Of a stretch of 64,000 bases of DNA, positions 40,440 to 48,447 are shown in pieces. Location of the stretch: the NCBI GenBank assembly GCA_937890525.1, contig CALADI010000048.1, forward strand, positions 186,001 to 250,000, read 5' to 3'. The first letter of the stretch is position 1; each line of letters opens with the position of its first letter. Made by a program: the position numbers and the translations under genes. The notes beneath the pieces were generated by a model. That model was not told the origin of the DNA, searched no databases, and was given only the letters and a program-made list of their open reading frames with translations. This DNA is from an uncultured Clostridia bacterium. Lineage in GTDB: Bacteria > Bacillota > Clostridia > Oscillospirales > Oscillospiraceae.

Positions 40440-41377
40440 GAGAGAAAAATCTGGTGATTTTGGCGGCAGGGATCGGCTCCCGGTTTAAGGGCGGCATCAA
40501 GCAGCTTCAGCCGGTGGGACCTGCCGGGGAGTGCATCATGGAGTATTCCATCTATGATGCGTTGGAAGCGGGATTCAACCGGGTGGTGTTCATCATCCGC
40601 CGGGAAATCGAGCCGCTGTTCAACGAAGCCATCGGGGATCGGCTCCGCCGGATCTGCCAAGCCAGAGGGGTGGAGATGGTCTGTGTGTATCAGGATCTTA
40701 TGGATCTGCCCGGTGGTCTGGTGTGCCCGGAGGGCAGAACGAAGCCTTGGGGCACCGGTCATGCGTTGCTCAGCTGCCGGGGGGCGCTCCATGGGGGCTT
40801 TGCTGTCATCAACGCCGATGATTTCTACGGCAAGGAGGCCTATCGGCTGATGTCGGAATTTCTGGATGATCTGCCGCAGGATTCTCGGGGGGTGTATGGT
40901 CTGGCGGGGTTCCGGCTGGGCAATACCCTCAGCGACAACGGCGGCGTGACCCGTGGGCTGTGCCGCACGGATGGCGATGGGATGCTGGCGGGCATCCGGG
41001 AGACCAAGCATCTGGTGCCTTGGCAGGGCGGTGCGGGGGTCCGGACGGACGCCGGTGTGGATCCGGTGGACGCCGATACCCCGGTGTCCATGAATCTGTG
41101 GGCGTTTACCCCGGATGTGCTGGATCGATTGCAGGAGCAATTTCTGTCCTTCTTGACCGAGGGCGGTCTGACGGCGCCGGATTCGGAATTCTTGATCCCC
41201 ATCCAGATCGGCGGCATGATCGCCGACGGACAGGCGAAGGTTCGGGTGCTGCCCACCAGCGGCAAATGGTTCGGCATGACCTATGCCGACGATACCCCGG
41301 CGGTGCGCAGCGCCTTGGCGCAAATGACCGAGCAGGGACTCTACCCCCGGGAACTGTTTCCTGAGGATTGTCAGTAA
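40430..41377 (+). CDS. NTP-dependent sugar nucleotidyltransferase-like protein
   Basis: The product is 315 residues. The nucleotide-binding start is VILAAGIGSRFKGGIKQLQP. PWGTGHALLSCRGA and INADDFYGKEAY (metal Asp) follow. It belongs to the glucose-1-phosphate nucleotidyltransferase fold but has no hexapeptide repeat domain. The substrate is unknown. The ATG at 40430 lies within the end of coaE, behind AGGAGG, so it is translated with it. Confidence 0.88.
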   Translation: MEMREKNLVILAAGIGSRFKGGIKQLQPVGPAGECIMEYSIYDALEAGFNRVVFIIRREIEPLFNEAIGDRLRRICQARGVEMVCVYQDLMDLPGGLVCPEGRTKPWGTGHALLSCRGALHGGFAVINADDFYGKEAYRLMSEFLDDLPQDSRGVYGLAGFRLGNTLSDNGGVTRGLCRTDGDGMLAGIRETKHLVPWQGGAGVRTDAGVDPVDADTPVSMNLWAFTPDVLDRLQEQFLSFLTEGGLTAPDSEFLIPIQIGGMIADGQAKVRVLPTSGKWFGMTYADDTPAVRSALAQMTEQGLYPRELFPEDCQ

Positions 41378-41390
41378 GAGCAAATACGCA

Positions 41391-41421
41391 AAAAGGGACG
41401 CCCCGTCGGGGCGTCCCTTTT
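41391..41421 (+). terminator. Terminator of the prfA operon
   Basis: The 14-base perfect stem AAAAGGGACGCCCC (41391-41404) / GGGGCGTCCCTTTT (41408-41421). Confidence 0.95.
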
Positions 41422-41465
41422 CTAGCTTATAACCATCCGTAAAACAGGGATGTTATAAAATATGT

Positions 41466-41551
41466 TGGTGCCGCTGACGGGACTCGGACCCGTACAGTAT
41501 CGCTACCGGGGGATTTTAAGTCCCCTGTGTCTACCATTCCACCACAGCGGC
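41466..41551 (-). tRNA. tRNA-Leu (anticodon TAA)
   Basis: 86 bases with encoded CCA. The acceptor GCCGCTG pairs with CAGCGGC. The anticodon loop is CTTAAAA. A long variable arm is present, as expected for tRNA-Leu. Confidence 0.96.
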
Positions 41552-42055
41552 ATTCCTTTATCCATATTATCATATGAATAGGGCGGAGTCAAGGAAAAAG
41601 CCGTGGCATCCGGAAGGAAGGAAAAAACCCGATGTGTGTGTCAATGGTGGGCGCTGGAAAGGCATAAATGCACGAGATACACCAAAAATGAACTGTCAGA
41701 AGTGAAAAATGGGGGAAATGGGGGCGTGAAGCCGCTGAAATGCAAGACAGCATATGCGTAAATTGCAAAAATGTGTTTCGCATACGGACAAATGAATGCA
41801 AAATGGAGCGCCCTTGCAGACTCTGGGGGAAAAAGAATGGTAGTGCAGGAATTTATGTAAAATAATCAGGCGGAAAACCATGGATTTCCGGAGATAAAAA
41901 TTCGGATAAATAAGGAAAATCCAAGCAAAAGCAAGCAAATATTAGAAATTTTTGAAAGCCGTAGACGATATGAACAAAAAGAAGGAATGAAAGCGACAGG
42001 GTTTCGTGCAATCAAACGACTTCGCAATTTTTAGAAATAAAATTGCAAAAAATCA

Positions 42056-42084
42056 TTGATTCTATGTTCACGGTATGTTATAGT
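42056..42084 (+). promoter_or_regulatory. Promoter of the oligopeptide transporter operon
   Basis: TTGATT (42056-42061), a 17-base spacer and TATAGT (42079-42084). Confidence 0.65.
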
Positions 42085-42258
42085 ATGGGCATGTTCATTC
42101 TGAACCCGCAGATTTGGTCCTGTTGGGGGCGGGGGCTGGATCCATTCTTATCTCTGCGTACATACTTTGTTCACACAAATGTGATACAATGGACTCTCCC
42201 ACCTGCTGACCGGTGCCTTTCTTCCAAGGTCGGGATGAAATCGCACGCCCCTTCTACA

Positions 42259-42293
42259 ATAATAATTTGCCGGCCACGGTCTGCAATTATTAT
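42259..42293 (+). promoter_or_regulatory. Inverted repeat in the leader, possible operator or hairpin
   Basis: ATAATAATTTGC-type arm (42259-42270) pairs with GCAATTATTAT (42283-42293) with one bulge. A weaker promoter-like pair (TTGCCG, TATAGA) overlaps it. It lies 40 bases before the start codon. Confidence 0.5.
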
Positions 42294-42334
42294 AGACTGG
42301 GCTTCCGGTCAAAAAAGTTAAGGAGGAAATGAAA

Positions 42335-44326
42335 ATGAAGAAACTCATTGCGCTGCTGATGGCAGTCGTCATGGTATTCGGTCTGGCTGCCTGCGGCGGC
42401 GGAAACACCGAAACCACTGCTCCGGCTGATCCCTCTGCTACCACTCCCGACAGCTCGGCTGATGCTACTGCCGCTGCTGTTACCCACTCCGAGAACAAGC
42501 TGATCCTCGGTAACGCTACCGAGCTGACTGGCGACTTCACCGGCGGTGTTGTTGGCAACGGCGCCACCGATATGATAGTTGAGGATCTGGTGAACGACTA
42601 CGGCACCATGGTCACCGACCGCGACGGTGTGTATGTGAACAACCCCACCGTTCTGAAGGAGTGGGTCCGTACCGATAACGAGGACGGCTCCGCTACCTAC
42701 ACCATCACCATTAATGAGGGTCTGAAGTACAACAACGGCGAGGAGATCACCGCTGCTGACTATGTCTTCAAGTCCCTGCTGCCCTGCACCCCTGCTGCTA
42801 CCGGTCTGAACTTCCGTACTGCGACTCAGGATCAGGTTGTCGGCGCTAAGGCTGCTTACAATGGCGAGGTTCCCAATGTCACCGGCATCCGCCTGCTGGA
42901 CACCTACACCTTCAGCCTGACCATCGTGCCCGAGTACGCTCAGTACTACTACGCTGATACCTATGCTGCCTGCGAGCCTTGGAATGCTAAGTTCTGGCTG
43001 GGCGAAGGCTACGGCGTTGCAGATGACGGCGAAGGCGCCTACATCACCAAGGACGGCCAGCCTGTCGTTCTGAAGGCTGCTGATGTGGAAGAGAACTTCA
43101 AGGCTGCTATGTCCGCTGCCAACGGCTTTGTTTCCGCTGGCCCCTACCAGATCACCAAGTGGGATCCGGCTACCAGCCAGTGCACTCTGGACATCAACCC
43201 CAACTACGCTGGCAACTTCGAAGGCCAGAAGCCTTCCATCCAGACTCTGGTCGTGCTGCGTGCCGAGACCGCTACTTGGGCTGACATGCTGAAGACCGGC
43301 GGTATGGATATGTACACCGAAATGTCTGAGGGCACCGAGATCAACACCCTGATGGATATGATCGACGACGGCCTGCCCTTCACTGCTCTGAAGTTCGACC
43401 GTGCCGGTTACGGCCAGCTGCACTTCCTGTGCGATGTGGGCCCCACTCAGTTCGTTGAGGTTCGTCACGCTGTTGCTCAGCTGCTGAACCGTGAAGAGTT
43501 CGTCAACACCATGTGCCAGGGCTGGGGCACCGTTGTCAACGCTCCCTACGCCACCTCTATGAAGATGTACCAGGATTCCAAGGATTACCTGGCTGACACG
43601 CTGAAGCCCTACACCTACGATGTGGATGCTGCCAACGCTGAACTGGATGCCGGCGGCTGGACCCTGAACGCCGAGGGCGGCGCTTGGGACGGCAATGGTC
43701 TGCGTCACAAGGATGTCACTGATCTGGATGTCAACAAGGACGGCTGCGTCGAAGTTGGCGGCAAGACTCTGATGCCCCTGCGGATCCAGTGGTACGCCAC
43801 TGAGGGCAACCCCGTTTCCGACCTGCTGTCCATCCAGCTGGTTGAGTCCAAGGCTGTGAAGGAATCCGGTCTGGAGGTCGTCAAGACCACCGGCGACTGG
43901 AATGGTCTGCTGAACGCCATCTACCACACCGCTCCCGACGGCAGCGCTGCTGCTCCTGTGTACGGTATGCTGAACAAGGCTATGGGCTGGACTTCCTCCA
44001 TCTATGACTACTCCTTCCAGTGGAGCGACGATCCTGCTTATGTTGCCAACGGCTACAACCAGAACTACCTGTTCGACATGGGCGAGGGCGGTCTGGATGA
44101 CCTGTCCATGAGAATGGTCTACGATGTCAAGCCCGGCGACTACGAGTCCTACCTGAAGCTGTGGCAGGAATATGTTGTCCGTTGGAACGAGCTGCTGCCT
44201 GAGGTTCCCCTGTACTGCAACATCTATGTCACCGCAGTGCCCACTTGGCTGGAAGGCTATGAGCAGAACTCCTTCTGGAACTTCGCTGACGCTATCGTCT
44301 ACGCTTCCATCCCCAGCGCACAGTAA
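42335..44326 (+). CDS. Oligopeptide-binding lipoprotein (SBP family 5)
   Basis: The product is 663 residues. The lipobox is LAAC (Cys about 20), preceded by MKKLIALLMAVVMVFG, so the protein is a membrane-anchored lipoprotein. The family-5 fold has TYTITINEGLKYNNGEEITA and AGPYQITKWDP. It binds peptides outside and hands them to the permeases. It is about 100 residues longer than common OppA/DppA. A loop DLDVNKDGC near residue 462 resembles a calcium-binding EF/dockerin loop. GCT codons are far more frequent than in nearby genes, which suggests high expression. The ATG at 42335 is better spaced from AGGAGG than the ATG six bases upstream. Confidence 0.93.
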   Translation: MKKLIALLMAVVMVFGLAACGGGNTETTAPADPSATTPDSSADATAAAVTHSENKLILGNATELTGDFTGGVVGNGATDMIVEDLVNDYGTMVTDRDGVYVNNPTVLKEWVRTDNEDGSATYTITINEGLKYNNGEEITAADYVFKSLLPCTPAATGLNFRTATQDQVVGAKAAYNGEVPNVTGIRLLDTYTFSLTIVPEYAQYYYADTYAACEPWNAKFWLGEGYGVADDGEGAYITKDGQPVVLKAADVEENFKAAMSAANGFVSAGPYQITKWDPATSQCTLDINPNYAGNFEGQKPSIQTLVVLRAETATWADMLKTGGMDMYTEMSEGTEINTLMDMIDDGLPFTALKFDRAGYGQLHFLCDVGPTQFVEVRHAVAQLLNREEFVNTMCQGWGTVVNAPYATSMKMYQDSKDYLADTLKPYTYDVDAANAELDAGGWTLNAEGGAWDGNGLRHKDVTDLDVNKDGCVEVGGKTLMPLRIQWYATEGNPVSDLLSIQLVESKAVKESGLEVVKTTGDWNGLLNAIYHTAPDGSAAAPVYGMLNKAMGWTSSIYDYSFQWSDDPAYVANGYNQNYLFDMGEGGLDDLSMRMVYDVKPGDYESYLKLWQEYVVRWNELLPEVPLYCNIYVTAVPTWLEGYEQNSFWNFADAIVYASIPSAQ

Positions 44327-44348
44327 TGTGATCCCTGTATAACCGGAT

Positions 44349-44480
44349 GGGGACGGACTTATGCCCGTCCCCATTTTCGTACCGCAGGTGTTTCCGAACT
44401 GGCGGAGATAGCTGCGGTATGAAAATGGGCCCCATTCGAAATAAAAACCTTCGGTCCAGATCAAATCGGTTTGGACCGAA
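44349..44480 (+). promoter_or_regulatory. Three intercistronic hairpins between binding protein and permease genes
   Basis: Hairpin 1 is terminator-like: GGGGACGG (44349-44356) with CCGTCCCC (44365-44372), then ATTTTC. Hairpin 2 is an 18-base fully paired stem (44370-44387 with 44412-44429, one G-U), and its left arm shares bases 44370-44372 with hairpin 1. Hairpin 3 is TTCGGTCCA (44450-44458) with TGGACCGAA (44472-44480). The likely effect is partial termination or message protection, keeping the binding protein more abundant than the transporter subunits. Confidence 0.7.
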
Positions 44481-44508
44481 TTACGCCGAAAAACGGAAGG
44501 TGAGTTAT

Positions 44509-45528
44509 TTGTCTAAATATGTACTGAAAAGACTGGTGTACATCGTTCTGGTGTTCTTCGTGGTATCGTTCCTGATGTACGCACTGTTCGGCCTCATCCC
44601 CTCTGACCCGGCTCGTCAGCAGTTGGATCCTTTGAAGGCCACGCTGAAGCCCGAGGTCTATGACCGGATGTACCAAGAATTAAGAGACCAAATGGGACTT
44701 GACGATCCGCTGGTGGTTCGTTATGCCCGTTGGATGGGTTTTGCCCCGGATAAGCAGAGCGGAGAGTATTCCGGTCTGCTGCAAGGTGATTTTGGCTATT
44801 CTACCATGCGTCAGCGCAACTGCGTGGATGTCATCAAGGATCCTATGGCCAACACCATTCTCTTTAATGTATTTGCAACCATTCTGACGCTGGCCATCAC
44901 CATCCCTGTGGGCATCTGGTGCGCCGTGCACAAGGGCAGCGGGGTGGATCAGGGGATCCAGACCTTTACCATTCTGGGTTACTCCCTGCCCCAGTATATC
45001 ATTGCCCTGATCTTCATCTATGTGTTCGCCGTGCTGCTGCGCTGGTTCCCCGTGGGCGGCGCTGCTACCCCCGGCAGCACCTACACCGGTATGCGGGAGT
45101 TCCTGGACCGGCTGTACTATCTGGCTCTGCCCATCATCGTCAGCGTGTTCGGCGGTCTGGGCGGCATGAGCCGTTATGTTCGTGCCTCTATGATCGATGC
45201 ACTGAGCATGGACTGCATCCGTACCGCCCGCGCCAAGGGCGTGAAGGAGCGGGTGGTCATCTACTCCCATGCATGGCGCAACGCTCTGCTGCCCGTCATC
45301 ACCTCCATCATCGGCTGGTTCCTCAGCGTGTTCACCGGCTCTCTGATTTTGGAGAATGTGTTCGGTCTGAACGGTATGGGCGCCCTGTACATCAAGGCGC
45401 TGAACGCCAACGACGCAGAGCTGTGTCTGGCGATCCAGATGTTCTATATCGTGATTTCTCTGCTGGGCAACCTGATCACTGACCTGGCATATGGCTTCGT
45501 GGATCCCCGGATCCGCGTCAATAAGTAA
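44509..45528 (+). CDS. Oligopeptide ABC transporter permease (OppB/DppB type)
   Basis: The product is 339 residues with six membrane helices. The N-terminus SKYVLKRLVYIVLVFFVVSF and the EAA-loop region RTARAKGVKERVVIYSHAWR with a later ENVFGLNGMG are diagnostic. The TTG at 44509 is chosen as start because GGAAGGTGAG precedes it and the family begins there. The longer open frame upstream runs through the hairpins and is untranslated. Confidence 0.92.
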   Translation: MSKYVLKRLVYIVLVFFVVSFLMYALFGLIPSDPARQQLDPLKATLKPEVYDRMYQELRDQMGLDDPLVVRYARWMGFAPDKQSGEYSGLLQGDFGYSTMRQRNCVDVIKDPMANTILFNVFATILTLAITIPVGIWCAVHKGSGVDQGIQTFTILGYSLPQYIIALIFIYVFAVLLRWFPVGGAATPGSTYTGMREFLDRLYYLALPIIVSVFGGLGGMSRYVRASMIDALSMDCIRTARAKGVKERVVIYSHAWRNALLPVITSIIGWFLSVFTGSLILENVFGLNGMGALYIKALNANDAELCLAIQMFYIVISLLGNLITDLAYGFVDPRIRVNK

Positions 45529-45540
45529 GGAGGTGCCGAT

Positions 45541-47445
45541 ATGGCGAAAAACAAGAAAACGAGCACCATCGGCGCTGCCTTTGCCCGTATGTTCGGTATG
45601 CAGAAGAAGGAGCGCAGCTTCATGGAAGAGGAAGCACTGCAAAGCCCCTCCCGTGTGGCAGCCCGCAACTTCTTCCACCGTCCCACCGCAGTGTTCGGTC
45701 TGGTGGTATTCATTATGATCTTCCTGTTGGTCATGATCGGGCCGTACTTCATGCCCATCGATCTGGGTCACTCCGACTCCAACCTGACCAACATTGCTCC
45801 CGGCTACAACATGATGTCCGTGCCCAAGCAGATGCGCCAAGAGGGCGTGGCCGACATCGCCGCCGGTCAGACCTACGGCATCGGTCTTTCTAAGGCCGGT
45901 AAGATCTACACTTGGGGCTACACCAAGGTCTCTGACGCCATCGATCTGAAGGATTTGCCTGAGGAGCTGACCAATGGCTCCGTGAATGTCAAGTTCATGG
46001 CCGCCGGTAATGACCACGCTGTGGCCATCGACGAGAACAACGAATTCTACTTCTGGGGCAACAACCGTCTGTTCCAGGATCAGTACGAGTCTAACCCCGA
46101 CCTGATGCGTGCGCTGATGATGGATCAGCTTGAGATCAAGCAGCTGGAAGCCAGCAACCAGTTCAGCGCCATTCTGGACACCGACGGCAATGTGTACCTG
46201 TGGGGCAACCCCTCCATCACCGATCTGGAGTGCCGCAATGCCGAGAGGGAGACCGAGGGCATGGATCATGCCCCCCGGAAGTATCAGGGCAACATCGAGA
46301 AGATCGCTCTGACTTCCAACACCTACATTTCCCTGCTGAAGGATGGCACTGTGGCCTACACCGGTCTGAAGGGTGACTCTCCTCTGGCGGGCAACCTGCC
46401 CAAGGAGCTGACCAACGGCTCCGTCAAGGTGGTGGACATTGCGGCTTCCTCTCAGGCTGCCGCAGCCGTGGACGAGACCGGTAAGGTCTGGATCTGGGGC
46501 GTTGCCACCCATGGTGAGAAGAATGTTCCCGAGATGAGCGCCAAGCCCGTCAAGCTGTACGGCGGCCGCTACCACTTCACCGCGCTGCTGGAGAACGGCG
46601 ATGTGGTGTCTTGGGGCGACAATATGTACGGCCAGGCGGATGTGCCCGAATCCGTCCAGAACGACCAGATCGCGGATCTGTTCTGCGGCGGCTATCAGAA
46701 CTATGTCATCACCTCTGATGGCGACATCGATACTTGGGGCCTGAAGGGCTTCCTGTGCGGCACTGACGAGCAGGGCCGTGACCTGCTGTCTCGTATCGTC
46801 AACGGTGGTAAGACCACCATGACCGTCGGCGGCATCGCCGTTGTCATCGCCACCATCATCGGCGTGGTGCTGGGTGGTCTGGCAGGCTACTTCGGCGGCA
46901 AGACCGATATCATCCTCAGCCGTGTGGCAGAGGTCCTGGGCGGTATGCCCTTCCTGCCCTTTGCGCTGATCCTGTCGGCCATCATCCCCAAGGAAGTCAC
47001 CGTGACCCAGAGAATGTACATCATCATGTGCGTGCTGGGTGTGCTGAGCTGGGTCGGCACCTTCCGTCTGGTTCGTGCCCAGATCTTCAGCCAGAGAGAG
47101 CAGGAGTATGTCACCGCCGCTAAGGCGTTGGGCGTCTCCGAAGCAACCATCCTGCGCAAGCACATCATGCCCAATGTGATGAGCGTGCTGCTGGTTTCCG
47201 TCACCTTGAGCTTCGCAACTTGTATGCTCACCGAGTCCAGCCTGTCCTATCTGGGCTTCGGCATCACCGCACCCACCCCCACTTGGGGCAATATGCTCAA
47301 CACCTGTAACGATTCCATCGTGATCCAGCAGTTCTGGTGGCGTTGGGTATTCCCCTCTGCGATCTTCGGCCTGTGCACCGTCTGCATCAATCTGATCGGC
47401 GACGGTCTGCGTGACGCCCTGGATCCCAAGAGCAACGGCCGCTAA
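45541..47445 (+). CDS. Oligopeptide permease (OppC/DppC type) with inserted RCC1-like beta-propeller
   Basis: The product is 634 residues, about twice the normal length. Residues 48-68 are membrane helix 1. Residues about 103-401 form seven repeats, each ending in a Trp-Gly or similar: GQTYGIGLSKAGKIYTWG, GNDHAVAIDENNEFYFWG, SNQFSAILDTDGNVYLWG, SNTYISLLKDGTVAYTG, SSQAAAAVDETGKVWIWG, GRYHFTALLENGDVVSWG and GYQNYVITSDGDIDTWG. This is an RCC1-type propeller. The permease then resumes with CGTDEQGRDLLSRIV, five more helices and the EAA loop (AAKALGVSEATILRKHIMPN). By the family topology the insert is outside the membrane, next to the binding protein dock. There is no frame change, and codon use is even through the insert. 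Confidence 0.93.
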   Translation: MAKNKKTSTIGAAFARMFGMQKKERSFMEEEALQSPSRVAARNFFHRPTAVFGLVVFIMIFLLVMIGPYFMPIDLGHSDSNLTNIAPGYNMMSVPKQMRQEGVADIAAGQTYGIGLSKAGKIYTWGYTKVSDAIDLKDLPEELTNGSVNVKFMAAGNDHAVAIDENNEFYFWGNNRLFQDQYESNPDLMRALMMDQLEIKQLEASNQFSAILDTDGNVYLWGNPSITDLECRNAERETEGMDHAPRKYQGNIEKIALTSNTYISLLKDGTVAYTGLKGDSPLAGNLPKELTNGSVKVVDIAASSQAAAAVDETGKVWIWGVATHGEKNVPEMSAKPVKLYGGRYHFTALLENGDVVSWGDNMYGQADVPESVQNDQIADLFCGGYQNYVITSDGDIDTWGLKGFLCGTDEQGRDLLSRIVNGGKTTMTVGGIAVVIATIIGVVLGGLAGYFGGKTDIILSRVAEVLGGMPFLPFALILSAIIPKEVTVTQRMYIIMCVLGVLSWVGTFRLVRAQIFSQREQEYVTAAKALGVSEATILRKHIMPNVMSVLLVSVTLSFATCMLTESSLSYLGFGITAPTPTWGNMLNTCNDSIVIQQFWWRWVFPSAIFGLCTVCINLIGDGLRDALDPKSNGR

Positions 47446-47457
47446 GGAGGTAGTATT

Positions 47458-48447
47458 ATGGCATTACTTGAAACGAAAGATCTGCATACTTACTTCACCA
47501 CCCGCCGCGGTATCGTTAAGGCAGTCAACGGCGTGTCCTACTCCATCGAGCCCGGCAAAACGCTGGGCGTGGTGGGCGAGTCCGGTTCCGGCAAGTCCGT
47601 GTCCGCAATGAGCATCCTGCGTCTGCTGGACGGCAACGGCTATGTGGATTCCGGCGAGATCCTCTTTGACGGCAAGGATATGACCAAGGTATCCACCGCC
47701 GAGATGAACCACATCCGCGGCAACGATATCTCTGTTATTTTCCAGGAGCCCATGACCGCTCTGAACCCCGTGTTCTCCATCGAGCGTCAGCTCTCTGAGC
47801 CCTTCATCATCCACCGCGGCATGAACAAGAAGGACGCCGCTAAGGCTGCCCTGAAGATGCTGGCGGATGTGAAGATCCCCAACCCCGAGGTGGTCATCAA
47901 GCAGTATCCCCACCAGCTCTCCGGCGGTATGCGCCAGAGAGTGATGATCGCCATCGCGCTGGCCTGTGAGCCTAAGCTGCTCATCGCCGACGAGCCCACC
48001 ACCGCTCTGGACGTGACCATTCAGGCGCAGATCCTGCACCTGATGAACACGCTGAAGAAGGAGCATGGCACTTCCATCATGTTCATCACCCACGATCTGG
48101 GCGTCATCAATCAGATGGCGGACGATGTCGCGGTCATGTACTGCGGTCAGGTGGTGGAGCATGTCCCCGCCGCAGAGCTGTTCAGCGGCGAGAGCAAGTT
48201 CTCCCACCCCTATACCGAGGGTCTGCTGGCATCCGTGCCCAAGCTGGACACCACAGCCAAGCGTCTGGACGCCATTCCCGGTGCAGTGCCCCACCCGCTG
48301 GATCTGCCCAAGGGCTGCAAGTTCGGCCCCCGGTGCAAGTACTGCACCGAGAAGTGCAGAGAGCAGGAGCCCGATCTGGTGAAAGTCGGCGACGGTCACG
48401 AGGTCCGCTGCTTCTACCCCGAGAAGGAGGCGCGTCATGGAAAATAA
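47458..48447 (+). CDS. Oligopeptide transporter ATPase (OppD/DppD type)
   Basis: The product is 329 residues, normal length. Walker A is GESGSGKSVSA, the Q-loop lies in VIFQEPMTALNP, the signature is LSGGMRQRVMIA and Walker B is LLIADEPTTALD. The C-terminal oligopeptide-ABC domain has CKFGPRCKYCTEKC, whose cysteines resemble the iron-sulfur-type site seen in some Opp/Dpp ATPases. It overlaps the next ATPase gene by 11 bases. Confidence 0.96.
   Translation: MALLETKDLHTYFTTRRGIVKAVNGVSYSIEPGKTLGVVGESGSGKSVSAMSILRLLDGNGYVDSGEILFDGKDMTKVSTAEMNHIRGNDISVIFQEPMTALNPVFSIERQLSEPFIIHRGMNKKDAAKAALKMLADVKIPNPEVVIKQYPHQLSGGMRQRVMIAIALACEPKLLIADEPTTALDVTIQAQILHLMNTLKKEHGTSIMFITHDLGVINQMADDVAVMYCGQVVEHVPAAELFSGESKFSHPYTEGLLASVPKLDTTAKRLDAIPGAVPHPLDLPKGCKFGPRCKYCTEKCREQEPDLVKVGDGHEVRCFYPEKEARHGK

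Larger units (their letters stand above)
41552..42334 (+). other. Long AT-rich intergenic region before the oligopeptide operon
   Basis: No supported gene lies in these 783 bases. Short open frames here lack ribosome sites and have implausible composition. The plus strand is purine-rich (for example AAATGGGGGAAATGGGGGCG near 41706). The 3' half holds a promoter (42056-42084) and an inverted repeat (42259-42293). The leader of the operon would be about 245 bases. Confidence 0.7.

Noticed and set aside
41696..41938. An 80-residue minus-strand frame in the AT-rich gap
   Set aside because: It has no ribosome site, and its Phe/Ile/His-rich peptide fits antisense reading of purine-rich sequence.
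42290..44464. A 724-residue minus-strand open frame
   Set aside because: It is antisense to the highly expressed binding-protein gene. GC-rich codon bias keeps the opposite frame open; there is no signal for translation.
44347..44508. Longer N-terminus for the DppB-type permease
   Set aside because: The extension is translated hairpin sequence with no membrane or family match. The family start agrees with the TTG at 44509 and its ribosome site.
44680..47163. An 827-residue minus-strand open frame
   Set aside because: It is antisense to both permease genes and shows only low-complexity composition.
45541..47445. Propeller-permease fusion as a frameshift or assembly chimera
   Set aside because: The frame is continuous. 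Repeats, linkers and codon use match the surrounding permease, and the insert sits exactly at a loop. An assembly error is not fully excluded without reads.
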